64,000 bases of DNA from Paenibacillus sp. HGH0039 (GTDB taxonomy: Bacteria > Bacillota > Bacilli > Paenibacillales > NBRC-103111): NCBI RefSeq assembly GCF_000411255.1, contig NZ_KE150413.1:1526580-1590579 (forward strand), read 5' to 3'. Positions 45,117 through 52,485 of this stretch are shown here, piece after piece; position 1 is the first letter of the stretch, and the number at the start of each line of letters is the position of its first letter. Position numbers and translations under genes: made by a program. The notes beneath the pieces are model-generated. The model was given only the letters and a program-made list of their open reading frames with translations, had not been told where the DNA came from and ran no database searches.

Positions 45117-46256
45117 ATGAAAGCGGATTTGTTGATCCACGGAGGAACAGTAATCGATCCATCCACAGGAATATCCGGTGCATTTGACGTTGCGGTCAGC
45201 GGAGGGAAAATCACAGGTGTATTCAAGCCGGGTACGGCTGCCATAGAGGCCGGGCAAACGCTCGACGCTTCGGGGAGTTATGTATCGCCGGGTTTCATCG
45301 ATATTCATACCCACATTTATGAAGGCGTGCCTGCCATGGGCGTAGCCCCTGACCGCGTCGGAATCGACCAAGGGGTAACGACCGTTGTCGACGCCGGCAG
45401 CTCGGGAGCCGCCAATTTCGACGATTTCGTCCGCAGAAGCATAGAGCCGAGCAAAAGCCGCGTTTACGCCTGGCTGAATATCTCGGCGCCGGGCCTCGTA
45501 GAAGGACGCTCGGAGCTCGCCGATCTGACCAAGCTCGATCCCAAGGAAGTCCTGGCGGTTATCGACCGCAACCGGGACCGGATTATCGGGATCAAGGCCC
45601 GCATGAGCGGCTCGGTTGTCAAAACAAGCGGCATCCGGCCTCTGCAGATCGCCAAGGATACGGCGAGGGAAGCCGGCCTTCCGGTGATGGTCCATATCGG
45701 CAACGCCCCGCCTCAACTCGGAGACGTGCTGGATCTGCTGGAAGCCGGCGATGTCGTCACGCATGCCTTCCACGGTAAAGCGGGCGGCATCCTGAGCCCG
45801 GACGGAGGCCCGATTCCGCAGGCGGTCCGCGCGCTGGAACGCGGCGTCCTGTTCGATGTCGGACACGGCAGCTCCAGCTTCAGCTTCGATACGATGGTTA
45901 AAGCGAAGGAACTGGGCATTGATCCGTACTCCATTTCCACGGACTTGTATCTGGAGAATCTGGAGCGCGGACCGGTTTACAGCCTCGCCCTGACAATGAC
46001 GAAGCTCCTGGCGATGGGTTATTCCCTGGAGCAGGTTGTGGCCTGGTCCACCGTGGCCCCGGCCAAAGCCATTCAACGCGAAAACGAAATCGGCACCCTC
46101 CGCGAAGGCGCCGAAGCGGACATCACCGTATTCCGGCTTGTGCAGGAGCCCGTTTCCCTTACGGATTCGGAAGGCAAGACAGTTCAATACGATCAGCAGC
46201 TGCTGCCGCAATATACTTTAAGAGCTGGAGCGATACACCATGTACAACGTAAATGA
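45117..46256 (+). CDS. Amidohydrolase/deacetylase family metallohydrolase
   Basis: This 379-residue TIM-barrel metal hydrolase of the dihydroorotase-like group (COG3964, E. faecalis EF_0837-like) is cytoplasmic. Metal ligands visible are H-x-H in GFIDIHTHIYEG (His64, His66), a Lys in GIKARMSG (Lys160, probably carboxylated), His193 in MVHIGNAPP and a His in VVTHAFHGKAGG. The Asp region is STDLYLEN. It should remove an acyl group from an N-acylated intermediate before deamination by the DgaE-like enzyme; this substrate is inferred. GAGAGGAG precedes ATG 45117. It overlaps the next gene by 17 bases. Confidence 0.88.
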   Translation: MKADLLIHGGTVIDPSTGISGAFDVAVSGGKITGVFKPGTAAIEAGQTLDASGSYVSPGFIDIHTHIYEGVPAMGVAPDRVGIDQGVTTVVDAGSSGAANFDDFVRRSIEPSKSRVYAWLNISAPGLVEGRSELADLTKLDPKEVLAVIDRNRDRIIGIKARMSGSVVKTSGIRPLQIAKDTAREAGLPVMVHIGNAPPQLGDVLDLLEAGDVVTHAFHGKAGGILSPDGGPIPQAVRALERGVLFDVGHGSSSFSFDTMVKAKELGIDPYSISTDLYLENLERGPVYSLALTMTKLLAMGYSLEQVVAWSTVAPAKAIQRENEIGTLREGAEADITVFRLVQEPVSLTDSEGKTVQYDQQLLPQYTLRAGAIHHVQRK

Positions 46257-46605
46257 AGTCCTGGAAGAAATTCCGCAAAAAACGGAAACTTCTCCCGAAA
46301 AGCTCGAAGTGGTAAAAGACCTGTTAACGAAACTTCGTCCGATGTCGCAAGAGATCGGGCTTAGTATACCGCATACGAAAGCCGTCATCATCGGCATTCA
46401 TCTTCTCGCTTTCCTGAGAAGAGTCGATCAGGACGAATATTTGCCGGAAATCGAGCCGGAGATGTTCGAGGAGATCAGTGCGGAGTCCATAGATCTCAGC
46501 AAGCGCTTGTTCTCCGACTACAACATGCCGCCGCAAAGGAAACTGGATGACGCCGAAGTATTCTTCCTGGCTGTTCATTTCGAAGCGGCCAAAACCAACC
46601 TTTGA
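46240..46605 (+). CDS. Stand-alone PRD domain protein
   Basis: This 121-residue helical protein consists of a single PTS-regulation domain without DNA- or RNA-binding part. The segment IGLSIPHTKAVIIGIHLLAFLRRV holds candidate phosphorylatable His residues, and EVFFLAVHFEAAKTNL is the typical last helix. It resembles the C-terminal domain of the large regulator encoded upstream, so one may have arisen from the other. A family of such small PRD proteins is known only from this operon type. It overlaps the amidohydrolase gene and is 13 bases before the SFCGS gene. Confidence 0.82.
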   Translation: MYNVNEVLEEIPQKTETSPEKLEVVKDLLTKLRPMSQEIGLSIPHTKAVIIGIHLLAFLRRVDQDEYLPEIEPEMFEEISAESIDLSKRLFSDYNMPPQRKLDDAEVFFLAVHFEAAKTNL

Positions 46606-46618
46606 GGAGTGAAAGTTC

Positions 46619-46981
46619 ATGGAAAAAGTGAAAGTAGTTATCGGTGATCGTCTCGGTAAAGGCCAGAACGTGGCAAAAGGGGTAGAGGCTGCGGGCGGCG
46701 TCGCGATTGTGATTCCGGGCGTAGGCGCTGACATGAAGCTCGGCGACATGATGAACAAGGAAAACGCGGATTTCGGCATCTCCTTCTGCGGAAGCGGCGG
46801 AGCGGGTGCGGTTACGGCGAATACCAAATACAAATATCCGATGGAATTCGGCATGCGTTCCATTGATGCGGGCGTTACGGCGATCCGCGAAGGTAAAAAA
46901 GTTCTTGGGTTCGGTTTCATGGATGTCGAAGAACTCGGCCGCCGTTTAACCGAAGAATATATCAAGAAAAACGGGAGGTAA
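46619..46981 (+). CDS. Glycine-rich SFCGS family protein
   Basis: This 120-residue small soluble protein is named after its conserved motif ISFCGSGGAGAVTAN (Cys57). It begins with a beta strand (EKVKVVIGDRLGKG). The Cys-Gly-Ser-Gly-Gly loop after a strand resembles the phosphocysteine loop of PTS EIIB proteins, although the Cys lies in the middle rather than near the N-terminus. A transport-coupled phosphoryl carrier role is my inference. GAGGAG precedes the ATG. It is found with DUF4310-4312 genes. Confidence 0.85.
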   Translation: MEKVKVVIGDRLGKGQNVAKGVEAAGGVAIVIPGVGADMKLGDMMNKENADFGISFCGSGGAGAVTANTKYKYPMEFGMRSIDAGVTAIREGKKVLGFGFMDVEELGRRLTEEYIKKNGR

Positions 46982-46984
46982 GCC

Positions 46985-47323
46985 ATGTTTCAGGAAAAGC
47001 CGTTAACACTCGTCGTAAGCGGGATGTCGGAAACCAAGCAGGGAGCTTTTCAACAGGCTCTGACCCGCATGAAAAGCCAAATTTCGAAGGAGACGTCAGA
47101 TGTTCTTCTGCAAATCGAGCCTCAGGATGTGGAAGTCGTTTCGGCCCATTTGACGCAATACAGTGAGAAGTTTCTCGGATTCTTATTTCCGCGGACGAGA
47201 ACTCGCTACGAGGTGACTCTGCGAATAACGGTCAAACTGAAATATGTAAACCTTTCGGAAGTGGAATTTACAGAAAATAAAGAGAACCTGAGCAAGTATC
47301 AGCGTCTGCTTCATATGCGCTGA
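46985..47323 (+). CDS. DUF4312 family protein
   Basis: This 112-residue soluble protein shows alternating beta and helix, for example KPLTLVVSGMSETKQGAFQQ and EVTLRITVKLKYVNLSEVEF. It has no Cys and no clear active-site motif. Family identity rests on its place between SFCGS and DUF4311 and on general resemblance. GGGAGG precedes the ATG, 3 bases after the SFCGS stop. It probably binds the membrane subunits. Confidence 0.78.
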   Translation: MFQEKPLTLVVSGMSETKQGAFQQALTRMKSQISKETSDVLLQIEPQDVEVVSAHLTQYSEKFLGFLFPRTRTRYEVTLRITVKLKYVNLSEVEFTENKENLSKYQRLLHMR

Positions 47324-47400
47324 GCTGCCGGGGCAGCTGTTTTGTGTGAGGATAGAGAGAACTGGAGACCACCTGTAGACTGAAGTTTTGGGGGATACAC

Positions 47401-48186
47401 ATGAACACATTGATGATCGTATTTGAGTCCATTATTATCGGACTCCTGGTCGGTTTCGGGGTCGGAGCCGGCGCAGCGCGGATGTTCCACGCACCGAACG
47501 TCCAAGGGATGGGCGCGTTCCGGACATTCGGCGAGCTGAATGCCTGCGAAGGCGACGCCGTCGCTCACTTCTCGTTCGGCCTCGGCTTCCTGTTCAACGC
47601 CTGGGCATCCGTCGTGGGCGCAGGCGCCCTGACCCAGGACGTCGACCATCGGATCATTCCGCACTGGTCTGCCGCTGCGCTGCTTTCCCGTAACAAAAAG
47701 CTGGAAGAAACTCTCCACGATCCGCGTAAAATGGCTTGGGCCGGTGCGATTATCGGCGCCGTAGTGGTCGCGCTTCTGAACTCGACCGCCGCCGCAATTC
47801 CGGCTTCGCTGCAATCCGTGGCGACGAAGGTATTGGTCCCGGCGGCGAACTGGCTGATCAATCCGATCATGCCGATCGTATTCTGGACCGCAGCCATGGA
47901 TGCGGGCAAACGGACCGGCGTATGGGCGACCATGCTCGGCGGTTTCTCCCACCTTGTCATGGGCAACGCCGTGCCGGGTATCGTGCTGGGGATTCTGATC
48001 GGTAAGGGTGTAGACGACAGCGGCTGGAACCGGATTACGAAGACCATGCTCGTTGCCGTTATCCTGCTGTTCATTTTCAGCGGATTCTTCCGCGCGTTTG
48101 ACGTGGCGCTTCTTAAGAGCATGAGCCTGACAACGCCGCAGTGGCTTATCGACCTGCACGCATTCTTCGGATCGGTGGTGAAATAA
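47401..48186 (+). CDS. DUF4311 membrane protein, putative permease subunit
   Basis: In this 261-residue protein about six hydrophobic segments contain many Gly and Ala (FESIIIGLLVGFGVGAGAA; MAWAGAIIGAVVVALLNSTA). Between them are the loops ELNACEGDAVAHFSFGLGF and VFWTAAMDAGKRTGVW, with polar residues that could line a path. GGGGGATA lies before ATG 47401. It ends one base before the DUF4310 gene, so the two are probably made together as one transporter. No ABC ATPase or known EIIC signature is visible. Confidence 0.83.
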   Translation: MNTLMIVFESIIIGLLVGFGVGAGAARMFHAPNVQGMGAFRTFGELNACEGDAVAHFSFGLGFLFNAWASVVGAGALTQDVDHRIIPHWSAAALLSRNKKLEETLHDPRKMAWAGAIIGAVVVALLNSTAAAIPASLQSVATKVLVPAANWLINPIMPIVFWTAAMDAGKRTGVWATMLGGFSHLVMGNAVPGIVLGILIGKGVDDSGWNRITKTMLVAVILLFIFSGFFRAFDVALLKSMSLTTPQWLIDLHAFFGSVVK

Positions 48187-48187
48187 C

Positions 48188-48838
48188 ATGGAAAATAACT
48201 TGCAAAAAGGCTTCTGGTATTCCGAGTGGGCATTTGTTTTATTCGTCGCTTGTCTTTCTTCTGGGATTTTCGCCGGAACTCACTTATACTATGTATATCA
48301 TGTAGGCGCTTTTAACGATATCGCGATCGTCGCCATGCTGGAAGCCGGTCTGAAGGGCGGCAGCTACGGGGCCGCAGCGGCATTCGGCGCAAGCTTCCTG
48401 TTCGCCCGTATTCTCGAGGCCCCTCTGGTCGGTATCCTCGACATCGGCGGCTCGCTTCAAACCGGAATCGGCATCGGTGTGCCGGCTCTTATGCTCGGCG
48501 CCGGTATGACGGCACCGCTCACGAACTTCCCGCTGGCACTTCTGACAGGCGCCGTACTGGGCGTAGCCGTCGGTGCAGTCATCGTCCTGATTCGTAAATT
48601 TACGATCAACGCCTCGAATTCGACGTTCGGAGCGGATGTCATGATGGGTGCGGGGAACGCCTCCGGGCGTTATCTGGGCCCGCTGATTGTCATCTCCGCC
48701 GTTATGGCTTCCATTCCGGTCGGGATCGGCGCAACTATCGGCGCAGCTATTTTCTACTATTACAAAAAGCCGATCGCCGGCGGCGCGATTATCGGAGCCA
48801 TGATCCTCGGCGCGATCTTCCCGATCGTAACGAAATAA
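48188..48838 (+). CDS. DUF4310 membrane protein, putative permease subunit
   Basis: This 216-residue, very Gly/Ala-rich membrane protein has about six helices (for example AALLTGAVLGVAVGAVIVLIRK and GIGATIGAAIFYYYKK). A polar stretch, NASNSTFGADVMMGAGNASG, lies between helices. The family is found only with DUF4311 and DUF4312 and has no characterised member that I know of. The start follows GGTGGTGA. It is followed by a 78-base gap before dgaE without a clear terminator. Confidence 0.83.
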   Translation: MENNLQKGFWYSEWAFVLFVACLSSGIFAGTHLYYVYHVGAFNDIAIVAMLEAGLKGGSYGAAAAFGASFLFARILEAPLVGILDIGGSLQTGIGIGVPALMLGAGMTAPLTNFPLALLTGAVLGVAVGAVIVLIRKFTINASNSTFGADVMMGAGNASGRYLGPLIVISAVMASIPVGIGATIGAAIFYYYKKPIAGGAIIGAMILGAIFPIVTK

Positions 48839-48916
48839 GCGAGATTGGCGAAAATTAGCTCTGCACGACAAGATGTTCATACCATGGATTCAAATCAAGG
48901 ATAGAGGAGAGAGACC

Positions 48917-50017
48917 ATGAGTATTTTCGAGCGTTACGGTTGTAAGCAAGTCATCAATGCAAGCGGCAAAATGACCGCCCTCGGAGCCAGCGCCGTCCAC
49001 AAAGATGTGGCGGCGGCGGTTGCCGAGGCGGCAATGGACTACGTGGACATCAGCGAGCTGATGGTGCAGGCCGGCAAGGTCATCGCCGAGGTGACGGGCG
49101 CCGAAGACGGCTGTCCGACCACAGGCGCGGCCGGAGGCATCGCGATTTCGGTCGCGGCCGTTATCGCCGGCACGAGCCTGTCGCTGATCGAGCGTATTCC
49201 GCTCACCGACGGCCTCCGCAACGAGATCGTCATCCAGAAAGGCCACTCCGTCCATTTCGGAGCGTCCATTCCGCAGATGATCGCGATCGGCGGCGGCAAA
49301 GTCGTCGAGGTGGGCCAGGCCAACCACGTGGAGAAAGACCACATCGCGGAAGCGGTCACGGACAAAACCGCCGCCCTGCTGTATGTGAAGTCTCACCACG
49401 CGGTGCAGAAGGGCATGCAGTCCATCGAAACGATGGCGGCAATCGCCAAGGACAAAGGCATTCCGCTTATCGTGGACGCGGCTGCCGAAGAAGATTTCCG
49501 CAAGTACGTCGCGATGGGCGTGGAGATCGTCGTGTACAGCGGCGGCAAAGCCCTTGAAGGCCCGACGTCCGGCTTCATCTGCGGACGCGCGGACCTGATG
49601 GTCGCCTGCAGGGCGCAGTACAAAGGCGTCGGCCGTCCGATGAAGATCGGCAAGGAGGGCATCATCGGCCTCCTGACCGCGCTTCGCCGTTACGACAACC
49701 GCCCGGACGAGTCCCAGCAGCAGCGTGAGCGCATGGAATGGCTCATCGCGGAGCTGAAAGACGTTCCCGGCGTGAAGGGTGCCATCACTCAGGACGAAGC
49801 CGGACGCGCCATCTACCGCGCGCAGCTCACCATTGACGCGAAAGCCGCCGGCAAAACCGCCTACGAGCTCATCAAGGAGCTCGAATCCGGCAGTCCGGCC
49901 GTGTACACTCGCAATCATTACTCCAACCTCGGAATCATCAGCGTGGACCCGCGTCCTCTGCTGGAAGGCCAGGAGCGTGTAATCGCCCAGAGAATCAAGG
50001 AAATTCTGCAAGCCTAG
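48917..50017 (+). CDS. dgaE: DgaE-like PLP-dependent ammonia-lyase
   Basis: This 366-residue cytoplasmic PLP enzyme has the SelA-like fold. Salmonella DgaE removes ammonia from D-glucosaminate-6-phosphate to give 2-keto-3-deoxy-6-phosphogluconate. The PLP Lys is in VVYSGGKALEGPTSGF (Lys211) and the Asp pairing with the ring nitrogen in PLIVDAAAEEDF (Asp187). The Thr-Gly-Ala-Ala-Gly-Gly segment near residue 70 should hold the phosphate. GAGGAGAGAG precedes ATG 48917. The actual substrate in this operon may differ from glucosaminate. Confidence 0.9.
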   Translation: MSIFERYGCKQVINASGKMTALGASAVHKDVAAAVAEAAMDYVDISELMVQAGKVIAEVTGAEDGCPTTGAAGGIAISVAAVIAGTSLSLIERIPLTDGLRNEIVIQKGHSVHFGASIPQMIAIGGGKVVEVGQANHVEKDHIAEAVTDKTAALLYVKSHHAVQKGMQSIETMAAIAKDKGIPLIVDAAAEEDFRKYVAMGVEIVVYSGGKALEGPTSGFICGRADLMVACRAQYKGVGRPMKIGKEGIIGLLTALRRYDNRPDESQQQRERMEWLIAELKDVPGVKGAITQDEAGRAIYRAQLTIDAKAAGKTAYELIKELESGSPAVYTRNHYSNLGIISVDPRPLLEGQERVIAQRIKEILQA

Positions 50018-50061
50018 TCTTTAAAAACCCGCTTAAAGATAAAGGAGATGGAGAGAACGAA

Positions 50062-50781
50062 ATGGCACAACCGACGATTAAATTAAACGTATTAGCGAAA
50101 ACGGCTGAAAACGCCAAGCAAATCGTAGAAGCAGCGGAAGGCCGCGTGTATGTGGGCCTGATGGTTAAGAACTTCCCGTCCGTGGATGAAGCGGTTAAAA
50201 CCGTAGAGGAATTTCAAGCCGCAGGCGTACCGGTTTCGGTAGGTCTCGGCGCCGGCGATCCGGCGATGTGGAGCAAGGTTGTGGACGTTTCCGTCCGCAC
50301 GAAACCGGCTCACGTCAACCAGGTGTTCCCGGCTGCGGGCTACACGCTCGGAGCTATGCGCGCGGTGGGCAGCGAAGATACGCTCGTGAACGCCTTGATC
50401 ACGCCAAGCGGAACGGCCGGTCAAGTCAGAATCGCCACGGGACCGACCAGCGTTTCTTTTGAAAACGACACGATTTCTTGTGAAGCGGCAGCGGCTATGC
50501 TCGCTGAAATCGGCGTTCACTCCGTTAAGTTCTATCCGATCGGCGGAACGCAGCATTTGGACGAGTTGGCGGCAATGGTGAAAGCTTCCGTCGCACAGGG
50601 AATCAAAATTTTCGAACCGACCGGCGGCATCGACATCGATACCATCGGCAAAGTCGTGGAAGTTTGTGCGGAGAACGGGGCGGAAATCATCATTCCTCAC
50701 GTGTACACGTCGATTATCGATTCCGCAACCGGTTTGACGCGCATTGAAGATGTGAAGGAATTGCTTCGCGCTATTTCTTAA
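50062..50781 (+). CDS. dgaF: DgaF-like KDGP aldolase
   Basis: This 239-residue aldolase of the KDPG/KDGP type is the last enzyme of the pathway, giving pyruvate and glyceraldehyde-3-phosphate. The Schiff-base Lys is in VHSVKFYPIGG (Lys156). KPAHVNQVFPAAGY and the phosphate-loop segment FEPTGGIDIDTIG fit the family. AAAGGAGATGGAGAG precedes ATG 50062. It ends the operon, with a terminator 20 bases later. Confidence 0.9.
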   Translation: MAQPTIKLNVLAKTAENAKQIVEAAEGRVYVGLMVKNFPSVDEAVKTVEEFQAAGVPVSVGLGAGDPAMWSKVVDVSVRTKPAHVNQVFPAAGYTLGAMRAVGSEDTLVNALITPSGTAGQVRIATGPTSVSFENDTISCEAAAAMLAEIGVHSVKFYPIGGTQHLDELAAMVKASVAQGIKIFEPTGGIDIDTIGKVVEVCAENGAEIIIPHVYTSIIDSATGLTRIEDVKELLRAIS

Positions 50782-50800
50782 TAGATGCTGTAAAAAGCCC

Positions 50801-50838
50801 AATACCGCATGCAGGCTGGAGCCGTATGCGGTATTTTT
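50801..50838 (+). terminator. Terminator of the DUF4310/dga-type operon
   Basis: AATACCGCAT (50801-50810) and ATGCGGTATT (50826-50835) form a 10-base stem followed by T. Confidence 0.85.
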
Positions 50839-50964
50839 GCTGAGAATAGGGCAATTCCAAGTAAAGAGTAGATAATTGTGCCCTTTATTCGCCGAATTTA
50901 TCCCTTATGAACTTTGTCTATTTATGGTGTAATAAGGGTACGGGTCAGCTTCAATTTCACACTC

Positions 50965-51010
50965 CACACGTTCTGGTACTCTCGCAATTCCGGGGAGTAC
51001 ACTTTTTTTT
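50965..51010 (+). terminator. Possible attenuator or orphan terminator before the HD gene
   Basis: ACTCC and GGTACTC pair with GAGTAC and GGAGT to form a hairpin, and eight T follow (51003-51010). No gene lies between the previous terminator and this one, so it may belong to a short leader RNA of the HD-domain gene 93 bases downstream. Confidence 0.4.
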
Positions 51011-51103
51011 GTCCGGAGATTGGATCCGCTGCAAATCAGAAGCAAACCGTGGCAAAATCGAGGCGTTCTTTCCACAATTATTATTTAAAAAGGATTGTAT
51101 GCT

Positions 51104-51757
51104 ATGGAACTACAGACTGTTTTGGAGAAAGCGTATCAATTGGCAGGGGAAAAGCTGAAGGACGAACCGACCGGACACGACTGGTGGCATATTCACCGTG
51201 TAACGCGTTTGGCCAAGCTTATCGCGAAGAAGGAGAACGCGGACGAGTTTGTGTGCGAAATGGCTGCTTTACTGCATGATCTCATTGACGAGAAGCTGGT
51301 GGACGACAAAAAGAAGGAAACCGAGAAACTCGCCGCGTGGCTGGCGGACAACGAGGTGCCCGGCGAAGCGGTCCGGCATATCCTTGACATCATCGGAACC
51401 TTGTCTTTTCAGGGCGGAACCGGCACAAAGATGAGCACACTCGAGGGCAGGATCGTCCAGGATGCGGACCGGCTCGATGCGATCGGAGCCATCGGCATAG
51501 CGCGGACATTCGTTTACGCGGGGGCGCGCGGAAGCCTGATTTATGATCCGCATCTCGAACCGCGCTCTGAAATGACGGCGGAACAGTACCGAGAAGGCAA
51601 GAGCACCGCGATCAATCATTTTTACGAGAAGCTTCTCAAGCTTAAAGAGCTGATGAATACGGAAACCGGCAGGCAGCTGGCCGAGGAACGGCATGAGTTT
51701 ATGGAGCAGTATCTGGTGCGGTTTTATTCCGAATGGAACCTGGGAAAGGGCCTGTAG
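51104..51757 (+). CDS. HD-domain phosphohydrolase
   Basis: In this 217-residue cytoplasmic metal-dependent phosphohydrolase the HD motif is complete: HDWWHIHRVTRLA (first His), then AALLHDLIDEK (His-Asp) and the later Asp in GRIVQDADRLDAIGAIG. The layout and length match YedJ-like proteins, which act on nucleotides. AAAAGGA lies 9 bases before ATG 51104; a TTG three codons earlier is too close to that site. It is monocistronic, and its substrate is unknown. Confidence 0.87.
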   Translation: MELQTVLEKAYQLAGEKLKDEPTGHDWWHIHRVTRLAKLIAKKENADEFVCEMAALLHDLIDEKLVDDKKKETEKLAAWLADNEVPGEAVRHILDIIGTLSFQGGTGTKMSTLEGRIVQDADRLDAIGAIGIARTFVYAGARGSLIYDPHLEPRSEMTAEQYREGKSTAINHFYEKLLKLKELMNTETGRQLAEERHEFMEQYLVRFYSEWNLGKGL

Positions 51758-51766
51758 TTCCGGCAG

Positions 51767-51804
51767 GCGAGAGCGGTAGAAGTCGAACGGTAAGACGCTC
51801 TCGC
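51767..51804. repeat. Inverted repeat after the HD gene
   Basis: GCGAGAGCG and CGCTCTCGC, 9 bases each with a 20-base spacer, lie just after the stop. There is no T run, so it is not a clear terminator. Confidence 0.4.
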
Positions 51805-51975
51805 AAGGTGACAACGAAGCGTCCTGTTTAAGTGGATATTTGTATCCCTTTCTGTAAAAATTTCCCCCTGCCGCGGCGGGAGGAAGTGTGATGTAATAAA
51901 GATAGCCGACAGCTGCTTGGATTCCAAGAGAGTCGGCTCTTTTGATGCGCAGCCTCTCGAAGTACGGGCTCCGGG

Positions 51976-52001
51976 GTTTCATCAAACGCCTTGCAGGGTA
52001 A
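51976..52001 (+). promoter_or_regulatory. Candidate general-stress (sigma-B-like) promoter of csbD
   Basis: GTTTCA (51976-51981) and GGGTAA (51996-52001) are 14 bases apart, close to the sigma-B consensus GTTTAA/GGGTAT. CsbD is a known sigma-B regulon member in B. subtilis. The promoter lies 49 bases upstream of the start. Confidence 0.55.
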
Positions 52002-52049
52002 GTAAGAATTGTAGAGATAACCAATAACCCTCTAAGGAGATGAGATACC

Positions 52050-52283
52050 ATGGACAACAACGTATTCAAAGGGAAATGGAAACAGCTCAAAGGGGAAGCG
52101 CAAAAACAGTGGGGTAAACTCACGGACGACGACATGGATGTTATTAATGGCGAGAAAGATAAACTTGTAGGAAAGCTTCAAGAGCGTTACGGGCATACGA
52201 AGGATGCCGCGGAGGACGAATATCACCGCTGGTCCAGCAACTACCGTGACGAAGCTCCCGCAGACGCCGATCGCCGTATCTAA
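52050..52283 (+). CDS. csbD: CsbD family stress protein
   Basis: This 77-residue, highly charged, soluble protein shows the family pattern: NNVFKGKWKQLKGEAQKQWG, then DDMDVINGEKDKLVGKLQER and YGHTKDAAEDE. The family is made in large amounts under general stress, with unknown molecular role. AAGGAGATGAGATACC precedes ATG 52050. It has its own promoter and terminator. Confidence 0.93.
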   Translation: MDNNVFKGKWKQLKGEAQKQWGKLTDDDMDVINGEKDKLVGKLQERYGHTKDAAEDEYHRWSSNYRDEAPADADRRI

Positions 52284-52333
52284 GCAGGCCAATTAGTAGA
52301 AAAGAAACGGAGCGTGCTCCGTTCCTATAAGAA

Positions 52334-52363
52334 GAAACCGGATCCTCGTGATCCGGTTTCTTT
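52334..52363 (+). terminator. Terminator of csbD
   Basis: GAAACCGGATC, a CTCGT loop and GATCCGGTTTC form an 11-base stem, followed by TTT. A smaller stem (ACGGAGC/GCTCCGT) precedes it at 52308-52324. Confidence 0.8.
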
Positions 52364-52428
52364 GCATATCCGGGTAAAGTGAAGCCGCCAGAAGCGGAAA
52401 TGAGGCATCTTAGCGCAGGGCGGGAAGA

Positions 52429-52458
52429 GGCCCGTTTTTCAGGCGCAAAAAACGGGCC
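52429..52458. terminator. Probable terminator of the glycerophosphodiesterase gene
   Basis: GGCCCGTTTTT and AAAAACGGGCC form an 11-base stem 28 bases after the minus-strand stop. The T stretch lies in the stem, so termination efficiency is uncertain. Confidence 0.5.
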
Positions 52459-52485
52459 GCCGGATGAGCGAACCCGTTTGATCGT

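Noticed and set aside
48890-50011. 373-codon minus-strand frame
   Set aside because: It mirrors dgaE exactly and has the Arg/His/Asp-rich make-up typical of antisense frames.
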